11,928 nt of DNA, taken from the NCBI GenBank assembly GCA_022865725.1, contig JALHTP010000150.1:1-11928 (forward strand). Direction: 5' to 3'. Positions 1 to 5,059 of this stretch are shown in pieces (within the stretch, counting starts at the first letter, position 1; the number at the start of each line of letters is the position of its first letter). The notes below the pieces were generated by a model. The model was not told where the DNA came from and did not search any database. It worked only from the letters and a program-made list of their open reading frames with translations. A program made the translations under genes and the position numbers. The stretch comes from Methyloceanibacter sp. GTDB taxonomy: Bacteria > Pseudomonadota > Alphaproteobacteria > Rhizobiales > Methyloligellaceae.

Positions 1-253
1 CCGCGAGCCGCACATGGCCGTCGCCGGCATAGCCGCACAGCCTGGCCGCGCCGAGCGTGAGCATGGGGCGCAGGCGCTTTCCCCCGGAATCGATCAGATG
101 CCGGGCAAGCTCGGGGATCAGCTCGACATTGGATCTGGCGCGGTCGAGGATGATGCGGTTGACATGGGCCATGTCCTCCTCGACAAGCGCAATGAGCGGC
201 GCAAGGCTGGCTTTCGGGTCCGTCGCGCCGGCAAGCTTAATGACAACTCCCAA
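1..253 (-). CDS. ispB: Polyprenyl (octaprenyl/decaprenyl) diphosphate synthase, N-terminal part
   Basis: The minus strand from a TTG codon at 253-251 reads without a stop to the left edge, giving 84 residues. They include the segment GGKRLRPMLTL, the substrate-binding signature near the N-terminus of trans-polyprenyl diphosphate synthases, preceded by a helix of the type LARHLIDS. These cytoplasmic enzymes add isopentenyl units to a prenyl diphosphate to make the ubiquinone side chain. The DDxxD motifs would lie beyond the edge and are not visible. The TTG start is chosen because AGGAG (forward 262-266) sits 8 nt upstream and the frame has no ATG or GTG start before it. The next in-frame ATG, about 25 codons on, would cut into what looks like conserved sequence. 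The gene is divergent from the DUF2007/methyltransferase pair. Product chain length cannot be told from this fragment. Confidence 0.9.
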   Translation of the reverse strand, partial: MGVVIKLAGATDPKASLAPLIALVEEDMAHVNRIILDRARSNVELIPELARHLIDSGGKRLRPMLTLGAARLCGYAGDGHVRLA

Positions 254-297
254 GGGACTTACTCCTGAAATTGGTCGAGAGAGGCTCCGTTTTGCCG

Positions 298-327
298 ATA
301 TTGTCGGCGGTCGCCCACGCAGGTCAA
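298..327 (-). promoter_or_regulatory. Candidate sigma-70 promoter for the ispB-type gene
   Basis: On the minus strand TTGACC (forward 322-327) is followed after 18 nt by CAATAT (forward 298-303). The -35 is a good match to consensus and the -10 a moderate one. The predicted transcription start near 291 would leave a leader of about 40 nt including the AGGAG ribosome-binding site. It lies in the 118-nt gap between divergent genes. Inferred from sequence only. Confidence 0.4.
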
Positions 328-371
328 GGCGCTCCACGTCGCGGCCCAGGGACAAGGGGTTTTGCAAGGCC

Positions 372-605
372 ATGAAGGAATTGTTGCGCACGAATGATCC
401 CGTGCTTCTGTCCTATGTCAGCGCGCTGCTGGAGGAGGGAGATATCGCGTTTATGGTCGCCGACGCGAATATGAGCGTGCTCGAGGGCTCGATCGGGGCG
501 TTGCCCCGGCGCGTTCTGGTGGAGAGCGCAAGGCTCGGACAGGCGCGCAATATTCTCACCGAGGTCGACCTCGGCCATGTCATCTCCGACGACGAAAAAG
601 CCTAA
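372..605 (+). CDS. DUF2007 family small protein (putative signal-transducing protein)
   Basis: The gene encodes 77 residues beginning MKELLRTNDPVLLSYVSALL. The pattern of a basic start, an LL..ndpvlls..ALL..egI segment, an acidic V.D..MS.L.GSIGALPRRVLV core and a D.....A end is typical of DUF2007, a small soluble fold that has been compared with PII-like regulators. No biochemical role is established for the family. I chose ATG 372 because the conserved domain begins there; the reading frame continues upstream to about 57 only as non-conserved sequence. A weak purine-rich stretch precedes the start. The last 29 nt overlap the methyltransferase gene, which implies translational coupling and co-expression. 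In alphaproteobacteria DUF2007 genes often sit beside this methyltransferase (recalled knowledge). Confidence 0.85.
   Translation: MKELLRTNDPVLLSYVSALLEEGDIAFMVADANMSVLEGSIGALPRRVLVESARLGQARNILTEVDLGHVISDDEKA
559..574 (+). promoter_or_regulatory. Perfect 16-bp palindrome over the methyltransferase Shine-Dalgarno
   Basis: CCGAGGTCGACCTCGG is its own reverse complement and ends 2 nt before the methyltransferase ATG at 577. As RNA it can fold into a 6-bp GC-rich stem with a UCGA loop. The only Shine-Dalgarno-like sequence for that start, GAGG at 561-564, is inside the left arm. The palindrome is also coding sequence of the DUF2007 gene (residues around EVDLG). Ribosomes finishing DUF2007 would melt it. 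The regulatory role is inferred. Confidence 0.4.
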
Positions 606-1413
606 GGGCCGGGAGGCGCCAGCGGGCGCCCCCACCACCGACGATTTTCTCGGCGGCCGCCTCAGCGTCATTCAGCCGCGCGGGGGCCACCGGGCCGGGA
701 GCGATGCGGTGTTCCTCGCCGCCGCCGTTCCGGCGCGCCAGGGGCAACGCGTGCTCGATGTTGGTGCCGGCGTGGGCGTGGCGGGGCTTTGCCTCTTGGC
801 GCGCGTGCCAGGCATCGCATTGACCGCGGTCGAGATCGACGCCAAGCTCTGCGCGCTCGCCGCCAAGAACGCCGCGCGGAACGGCTTCGGAGAGCAAGTC
901 CAGATCATCAACGCCGACGTGACCTCGCCCGGAAAGACCCTCCGCGCCGCGGGCTTAATAGGCGAAAGCTACGATCAAATCATCGCCAATCCGCCCTTCT
1001 ACGCGGAAGGAAGCGTGAGGGCCGCGCCCGACCGGTCGCGCGCGGCAGCCCATGTCATGGATGACGGCGGGCTTGCCGCTTGGCTGCGCTTCTTTGCCGC
1101 CATGGCCGCGCCGAAAGCGCTGCTCACGCTGATCCATCGGCCGGAATGTCTTGGCGAGCTGTCGCGCCTGCTCGATGGACGGTTCGGCGCGGCGGTCATC
1201 TTTCCCCTGTTCGCGAGAAGGGGCGAGCCCGCGACCCGCATCATCGTGCGGGCTGAGAAGGGGAGCCGCGCCGGGCTCAGTCTCCTCCCCGGCCTCATCC
1301 TGCACGAGGAGGACGGGAGCTACACCGTCGAGGCCGAAGCCGTGCTGAGGGGAGGGGAGGCTCTCGACTTCGGCGGTTCGAGCAAAAGGAAGGGCCGCCG
1401 CCTAGGGGGGTAA
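577..1413 (+). CDS. TrmN6-like SAM-dependent N6-adenine methyltransferase
   Basis: This 278-residue protein has a Rossmann methyltransferase layout. An N-terminal segment with QPRGGHRAGSDAVFLAA (about 33-49) matches the start of tRNA1(Val) m6A methyltransferases (COG4123). SAM motif I is VLDVGAGVGVAG (59-70). The acidic residue after strand 2 is in AVEID (84-88). The catalytic N6-adenine motif NPPFY is at 138-142. Relatives of the YfiC/TrmN6 group methylate A37 of tRNA1(Val), although the target of alphaproteobacterial members is less certain, so I give no symbol. The length is slightly above the E. coli protein because of N- and C-terminal basic tails. The start overlaps the DUF2007 gene by 29 nt. 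The domain call is secure; the exact substrate is inferred. Confidence 0.88.
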   Translation: MSSPTTKKPKGREAPAGAPTTDDFLGGRLSVIQPRGGHRAGSDAVFLAAAVPARQGQRVLDVGAGVGVAGLCLLARVPGIALTAVEIDAKLCALAAKNAARNGFGEQVQIINADVTSPGKTLRAAGLIGESYDQIIANPPFYAEGSVRAAPDRSRAAAHVMDDGGLAAWLRFFAAMAAPKALLTLIHRPECLGELSRLLDGRFGAAVIFPLFARRGEPATRIIVRAEKGSRAGLSLLPGLILHEEDGSYTVEAEAVLRGGEALDFGGSSKRKGRRLGG

Positions 1414-1430
1414 GGCGGCAGCCCTCATTG

Positions 1431-1457
1431 GCCCGAGCGTGAGGAGAGCTCTCGGGC
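1431..1457. terminator. Weak hairpin between convergent genes
   Basis: GCCCGAG (1431-1437) pairs with CTCGGGC (1451-1457) around a 13-nt loop. It lies in the 56-nt gap between the methyltransferase stop and the stop of the convergent small exported-protein gene. There is no U-tract on either strand, so it is at best a partial or bidirectional terminator. Confidence 0.25.
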
Positions 1458-1469
1458 AGGCAAGGCCGG

Positions 1470-1712
1470 CTAGTAGCAGACCCTGATGTCGCGCCAGACC
1501 TTCTTGAAATAGTAGCCGCCGTAACCGTTCGGCACTTTGATGGTGACGAGACGCGACTCGTAGGTGCAACTCGACGGATAGTCGTACGAGTAGGCGCTCA
1601 GCCAGGGCGTGCCGATATAGAGAGAAAAATTGGACTTGGCCGAAGCGGGCGAAGCGGCGCCGAGCGCCACGACCGACAGGGTGGCGGCGGAAAGCAGGAT
1701 CTTCTTCATCAT
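1470..1712 (-). CDS. Small exported protein with two cysteines, function unknown
   Basis: The gene encodes 80 residues starting MMKKILLSAATLSVVALG. A basic N-terminus, a hydrophobic core and ASPASA at 20-25 form a clear Sec signal peptide with predicted cleavage after Ala25. The mature part is about 55 residues and aromatic-rich (YIGTPWLSAYSYDYP, GYGGYYFKKVW), with Cys49 and Cys79 that could form one disulphide in the periplasm. ATG 1712 is preferred because GGAG lies 9 nt upstream. The longer reading from 1784 would place 24 polar residues before the signal peptide. I do not recognise the family. It is monocistronic, with the same orientation as the next small exported-protein gene but separated from it by a terminator-like hairpin. 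Confidence 0.75.
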   Translation of the reverse strand: MMKKILLSAATLSVVALGAASPASAKSNFSLYIGTPWLSAYSYDYPSSCTYESRLVTIKVPNGYGGYYFKKVWRDIRVCY

Positions 1713-1732
1713 CGGGGTCGTCTCCAGCGAGT

Positions 1733-1747
1733 GGCGCAACTTGCGCC
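1733..1747. repeat. 15-bp inverted repeat upstream of the small exported-protein gene
   Basis: GGCGCAA and TTGCGCC flank a single central base. Both 7-bp arms match perfectly. The dyad lies 21-35 nt upstream of the ATG at 1712 on the minus strand, a position suited to an operator or 5' leader element. No regulator is identified. Confidence 0.4.
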
Positions 1748-1804
1748 GGTTGGGGTTCCAAGAGAGAGGATCGCCCTCGCTCATGGTGCCGTTCTAGCTG
1801 GAGC

Positions 1805-1849
1805 GCGCTGAACCGAAGCTGAGGCCGCCATTCATCCGGCGTTCAGCGC
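1805..1849. repeat. 9-bp inverted repeat with 27-nt spacer
   Basis: GCGCTGAAC (1805-1813) and GTTCAGCGC (1841-1849) are perfect reverse complements. They lie 93-137 nt upstream of the start of the 80-residue exported protein, between it and the terminator-like hairpin of the neighbouring gene. Possible binding sites for a dimeric regulator or arms of a leader hairpin. No function can be assigned. Confidence 0.35.
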
Positions 1850-1870
1850 AAAAACACTCGCTACAAAGCC

Positions 1871-1902
1871 AAAGGGCCACTCCTTTTCAGGAATGGCCCT
1901 TT
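1871..1902 (-). terminator. Strong hairpin, likely terminator of the Gly/Tyr-rich peptide gene
   Basis: AAAGGGCCACTCC (1871-1883) and GGAATGGCCCTTT (1890-1902) pair over 13 positions with one mismatch around a 6-nt loop. It begins about 40 nt past the stop codon at 1942-1944 of the minus-strand gene. Read on that strand, the stem is flanked by A-rich and T-rich ends, but the U-tract is short and interrupted. It is the strongest hairpin I found in the intergenic DNA. Confidence 0.55.
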
Positions 1903-1941
1903 GCAAAATGACCGGCGCCTTTTAGGAGGCGCGCGTGCCTG

Positions 1942-2199
1942 TTACCAGCGGCGCCAGGCGCGGCCCCGCCAATAGGGGTAATAGCCGTAAGGGTAGCCGT
2001 AGGCGTAGCCGCCATAGTTGCGGCGGGGCCCGTAATAGCCACCGTAATAGCCATAGCGCGGTCCGACATAGACGCTCACGCCGGGTCCGCCGTACCACCC
2101 ACGGCCGCGCCATCCGGCTTCCGCGGAGCTCGGTGAAAACGTGACAAAGGCGAGCACGAGGGCCGCCACTGCCACTGCAAAAGTCGCAAGCTTGCTCAT
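1942..2199 (-). CDS. Gly/Tyr/Trp-rich basic exported peptide, function unknown
   Basis: The gene encodes 85 residues. Residues 1-28 form a Sec signal peptide (MSKLATFAVAVAALVLAFVT, then SSAEA before the cleavage site). The mature chain of about 57 residues holds 15 Tyr, 16 Gly, 9 Arg and 5 Trp, with no Cys, Asp or Glu. It is built of GYYGG, YGYPYGYY and similar runs and ends WRGRAWRRW. The start at 2199 is supported by AGGAGG at forward 2205-2210 with 5-nt spacing. Such low-complexity exported peptides recur in Rhizobiales and are usually hypothetical. The composition faintly recalls sulfur-globule proteins and other structural Gly/Tyr proteins, but that is resemblance only. The gene is divergent from the S49 peptidase gene and ends ahead of a strong hairpin. 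Confidence 0.8.
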   Translation of the reverse strand: MSKLATFAVAVAALVLAFVTFSPSSAEAGWRGRGWYGGPGVSVYVGPRYGYYGGYYGPRRNYGGYAYGYPYGYYPYWRGRAWRRW

Positions 2200-2282
2200 T
2201 CATTCCTCCTCGAAAGATCGAAAGCGGCGCCCTTCCGCCGAACTGCGCCGCCAAGGGTGGGGTGCCCCCACCTCCAAAGCCA

Positions 2283-2288
2283 AGTATA
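2283..2288 (-). promoter_or_regulatory. Candidate -10 element for the Gly/Tyr-rich peptide gene
   Basis: The minus strand reads TATACT, close to the sigma-70 -10 consensus, about 85 nt upstream of the ATG at 2199. I see no good -35 hexamer at 16-18 nt spacing, so the call is weak. It lies in the 230-nt gap between divergent genes (2200-2429), where I see no RNA gene or small reading frame. Confidence 0.25.
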
Positions 2289-2393
2289 GCAGCGAATTCG
2301 GACAGACCGATGGCGCTCCAAGACTTGCGCTAACCAAACGCTTAAAGGCCGCCGCTGGCTGACTTTTATTGGCACAGAATTCGCCTCCGCTCC

Positions 2394-2421
2394 TTGATTG
2401 GGCGTAATGGGGCTGTACCTT
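2394..2421 (+). promoter_or_regulatory. Candidate promoter giving a leaderless S49 peptidase mRNA
   Basis: TTGATT (2394-2399), a 16-nt spacer and TACCTT (2416-2421) form a moderate sigma-70-like pair. Transcription would begin about 7 nt after the -10, at or beside the ATG at 2430. That gene has no Shine-Dalgarno, which fits a leaderless message. Inferred. Confidence 0.3.
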
Positions 2422-2429
2422 AAGCTCCC

Positions 2430-3326
2430 ATGAACGGATTCCTGGACGACCTCACCAATCGCGAAGGCTGGAAGAACTATCTTCCGGCCTCTTGGACCAA
2501 GCGCGCCCCGCTCGTGCCCGTCCTCAGATTCAGCGGAGCGATCGGCGTGGTCACGCCGCTCAAGCCTGGTCTCTCCCTCTCCACCAGCGCGTCCGCCATC
2601 GAGAGGGCCTTCTCCATGCGCGGCGCCAAGGCCGTCGCCATCCAGATCAACTCGCCGGGCGGCGCCGCCGTGCAGTCGATGCTGATCTATAAGCGCATCA
2701 GGGCGCTCGCCGCCGAGAAGGACCTCAAGGTCTATGTCTTCGCCGAGGACGTCGCGGCCTCCGGCGGCTATCTGCTCGCGCTGGCGGGCGACGAGATCTA
2801 TGCCGACCCAAGCTCGATCGTGGGTTCGATCGGCGTGATCACCGCCACCTTCGGCTTGAACGAGCTGATCAACCGCATCGGCGTGCAGCGCCGCGTCTAT
2901 ACCGCCGGCGAGAGCAAGGACACGCTCGATCCCTTCCTGCCCGAGAAGCCCTCCGACGTGGAGCGCATCAAGGCGCTTCAGAACGACGTGCATCAGGCCT
3001 TCATCGATCTCGTCAAGACGCGCCGTGGCGCGAAGCTCGACAAGGCCGACATCAATCTCTTCACCGGCGAGTTCTGGTCGGGCAAGCGGGCGCTCGAGCT
3101 TGGCCTGATCGACGGGCTTTCCGACCTCCGCACCAAGATGCGCGAGGTCTACGGCGATGAGGTGCGCTTCAAGCTGGTGACGCCCTCGACGTCTTGGCTC
3201 CGCCGCAGGCGCAGTATCTTTGCCGAAGGCGGCGCATTCGAGCTAGGCTTCTCGCCGGGCGGATTTGCCGCCGATCTCATCTCGGCGATCGAGGCGCGCG
3301 CGCTTTGGTCGCGTTTCGGATTTTAA
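2430..3326 (+). CDS. S49 family serine peptidase (SppA/SohB-like)
   Basis: The 298-residue protein has the ClpP-like fold signatures of family S49. INSPGG (73-78) is the oxyanion-hole region. The nucleophile is Ser111 in VAASGGYLLALAGDEIYA. Lys163 in AGESKDTLDPF is the general base; the Ser-Lys spacing of 52 matches bacterial SppA. S49 enzymes degrade cleaved signal peptides or membrane-associated protein fragments. This one has no signal peptide or membrane helix at the N-terminus (MNGFLDDLTNREGWKNYLPA), so it may act at the inner face of the membrane or in the cytoplasm. The start is firm: an in-frame TAA lies at 2421-2423, and the protein begins as short alphaproteobacterial members do. 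No ribosome-binding site is visible. Three nucleotides separate its stop from the next gene, so the two are probably co-transcribed. Confidence 0.93.
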   Translation: MNGFLDDLTNREGWKNYLPASWTKRAPLVPVLRFSGAIGVVTPLKPGLSLSTSASAIERAFSMRGAKAVAIQINSPGGAAVQSMLIYKRIRALAAEKDLKVYVFAEDVAASGGYLLALAGDEIYADPSSIVGSIGVITATFGLNELINRIGVQRRVYTAGESKDTLDPFLPEKPSDVERIKALQNDVHQAFIDLVKTRRGAKLDKADINLFTGEFWSGKRALELGLIDGLSDLRTKMREVYGDEVRFKLVTPSTSWLRRRRSIFAEGGAFELGFSPGGFAADLISAIEARALWSRFGF

Positions 3327-3329
3327 GCG

Positions 3330-3548
3330 ATGCCGCAACTCCTCATCCTGGTCGCAGCGGGTGCCGGCCTGGTCCTCGCCGGACGCTGGTATCGCGATAT
3401 GCAACGGCGCATCGCCTCTGAGCTTCGTGCCGCCGAGGAGGCCTTGCAGCGGCGCGAGAATGAGAGCGTCGTGCCCTTGGAGCAGGATCCCGCGACCGGG
3501 GTCTACCGCCCACGGGTATCGCAAGGGCGCCAAAGCGCTCGGCATTAA
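3330..3548 (+). CDS. Small single-helix membrane protein, function unknown
   Basis: The gene encodes 72 residues. Residues 2-18 (PQLLILVAAGAGLVLAG) form one hydrophobic helix. A basic, probably cytoplasmic amphipathic segment follows (RWYRDMQRRIASELRAAEEAL) that could form a short coiled coil, then a polar tail with LEQDPATGVYRPR. That tail motif recurs in short hypothetical proteins next to this peptidase in Rhizobiales (recalled knowledge). The gene starts 3 nt after the peptidase stop, so it is almost certainly in the same transcript. It could serve as a membrane anchor for the otherwise soluble peptidase, but that is a guess from context. The ribosome-binding site is weak. Confidence 0.75.
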   Translation: MPQLLILVAAGAGLVLAGRWYRDMQRRIASELRAAEEALQRRENESVVPLEQDPATGVYRPRVSQGRQSARH

Positions 3549-3648
3549 CGCGCCGGCCATTGTCATCTCGCAAAACCTATGGCTTTCCTTGCGCCGCCAA
3601 GGCGAATAGCGTCCGCGCCAAACCTTGCGCGCGGCTTGAAGGCTGAAG

Positions 3649-4578
3649 ATGGGCAAGCTGACCAAACCTGAGCGTTCCGACGCAACGTCTTTCCAGGACC
3701 TGATCCTGATTCTCGAGCGCTTCTGGGCGGATCGGGGTTGCGTCATCCTCCAGCCTTACGACATCGAGATGGGGGCCGCGACCTTCCACCCCGCCACCGC
3801 GCTTCGCTCGCTCGGCCCCAAGCCCTGGCGCGCCGCCTATGTGCAGCCTTGCCGCCGCCCCAAGGACGGCCGCTACGGCGAGAACCCGAACCGGCTCCAG
3901 CATTACTACCAGTTCCAGGTGATCCTGAAGCCGTCACCCCCCGACCTCCAGGACCTCTACCTTCAGAGCCTCTACGCCATCGGCATCGATCCCAAGAACC
4001 ACGACATCCGCTTCGTCGAGGACGATTGGGAGAGCCCGACGCTTGGCGCCTGGGGGCTCGGCTGGGAGGTGTGGCTGGACGGCATGGAGGTCTCGCAGTT
4101 CACCTATTTCCAGCAGGTGGGCGGCCTCGACTGCGACCCCGTCTCGGGCGAGCTCACTTACGGCTTGGAGCGGCTCGCCATGTATGTGCAGGGCGTCGAC
4201 CGCGTGTTCGATCTCGATTTCAACGGCGGGGAGGGGAAGGACAAGGTCACTTATGGCGACGTGTTCCTCCAGGCCGAGCAGGAATATTCGCGGTTCAATT
4301 TCGAGCACGCCGACACTAACATCCTGCTCGACCATTTCCGCGACGCCGAGACCGAATGCCAGGCGCTGCTCGCCAAGGGCGATAAAGGCGAGCGCCATCT
4401 GCTGGCGCTGCCGGCCTACGACCAGGCGATCAAGGCCTCGCATATCTTCAATCTGCTCGACGCGCGCGGCGTGATCTCGGTGACGGAGCGCCAAGCTTAT
4501 ATCTTGCGCGTGCGCGATCTCGCCAAGGCCTGTTGCGCCGCCTGGCTCAAGACCGCTTCGGGCGGCGCCAATGCTTGA
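3649..4578 (+). CDS. glyQ: Glycyl-tRNA synthetase alpha subunit
   Basis: This 309-residue class II synthetase subunit forms an alpha2beta2 enzyme with GlyS. It activates glycine with ATP and charges tRNA-Gly in the cytoplasm. FQDLILILERFWADRGCVIL (15-34) and QPYDIEMGAATFHPAT (35-50) are the conserved start. Motif 2 lies in RRPKDGRYGENPNRLQHYYQ (69-88). FVEDDWESPTLGAWGLGWEVW (122-142) and MEVSQFTYFQQVGG (146-159) line the active site. Motif 3 is YGLERLAMYVQGV (171-183) with Arg175. The length is normal. ATG 3649 has AAGG 6 nt upstream. About 100 nt separate it from the upstream small membrane-protein gene, so it may have its own promoter. Its last 8 nt overlap the next gene. Confidence 0.98.
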   Translation: MGKLTKPERSDATSFQDLILILERFWADRGCVILQPYDIEMGAATFHPATALRSLGPKPWRAAYVQPCRRPKDGRYGENPNRLQHYYQFQVILKPSPPDLQDLYLQSLYAIGIDPKNHDIRFVEDDWESPTLGAWGLGWEVWLDGMEVSQFTYFQQVGGLDCDPVSGELTYGLERLAMYVQGVDRVFDLDFNGGEGKDKVTYGDVFLQAEQEYSRFNFEHADTNILLDHFRDAETECQALLAKGDKGERHLLALPAYDQAIKASHIFNLLDARGVISVTERQAYILRVRDLAKACCAAWLKTASGGANA

Positions 4579-5056
4579 GGTCTATCGAAACGCGCAGAGC
4601 GCGCCGCCGCAAGCGCGCACGCCGGCGCTGAAGCCGAAGCTGAGATCCTGGACCGGCCGCGTGTGGCGGGCGACGCCTGCGAGCTTCCAGCTCATGCTGA
4701 AGCTCGATGCCAGTCTGGCGATCTCCGAGATTGAGGATACGGATTTGCGCGCGGCACTCTCGCCCCACGCCGCCGAGCTTTCGAGCTTCGCCCTTTATCT
4801 CGACTATACCGACGAGAACCATCTCCCGCTGTCCTGGGCCGTCGGGGCCTTTCATGTCGAGCGCGGCAAGCACGCCTTCATGCGCTTCTACGATTTCCTG
4901 GAAAGCGTGCCGGCGCATGTGCTGGTTCCGCTGCTGCCGGCCGCCGGCGCTCAGTCAGATCTCATCTTAAGTGTCATCCCCTACAGCCTTGAAACGAATC
5001 GGTTGATCTTCGCCATCACCGACTACGATCTCGGCTTCCATAACCGCATCGGCTAA
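4571..5056 (+). CDS. Unrecognised 161-residue protein encoded between glyQ and glyS
   Basis: The gene starts inside the last codons of glyQ (ATG overlapping the TGA by 8 nt) and stops 3 nt before glyS, so it is embedded in the synthetase operon and probably translationally coupled. The first 35 residues are basic and Pro/Ala-rich (APPQARTPALKPKLRSWTGR). The rest looks like a compact alpha/beta domain, with segments such as SFALYLDYTDENHLPLSW, VGAFHVERGKHAFMRFYDFL and LETNRLIFAITDYDLGFHN. There is no signal peptide, membrane helix or cysteine, so it should be cytosolic. Codon use resembles its neighbours. I recognise no domain and assign no function. A role tied to glycyl-tRNA synthetase is suggested only by position. 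Confidence 0.8.
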   Translation: MLEVYRNAQSAPPQARTPALKPKLRSWTGRVWRATPASFQLMLKLDASLAISEIEDTDLRAALSPHAAELSSFALYLDYTDENHLPLSWAVGAFHVERGKHAFMRFYDFLESVPAHVLVPLLPAAGAQSDLILSVIPYSLETNRLIFAITDYDLGFHNRIG

Positions 5057-5059
5057 GAC

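Noticed and set aside
14..268. Plus-strand open frame at the left edge
   Set aside because: It is antisense to the polyprenyl synthase N-terminus, which carries a recognisable GGKRLRPM motif and a good ribosome-binding site on the minus strand.
1713..1784. 24-residue N-terminal extension of the two-cysteine exported protein
   Set aside because: It would put polar residues before a normal signal peptide. The internal ATG has a ribosome-binding site and gives a standard Sec leader.
3560..3588. TTGTCA at 3560-3565 as a glyQ promoter -35
   Set aside because: The -35 is good, but the sequence 16-18 nt downstream (around CTTTCC) is a poor -10, so I did not list it. A glyQ promoter in this 100-nt gap is still plausible.
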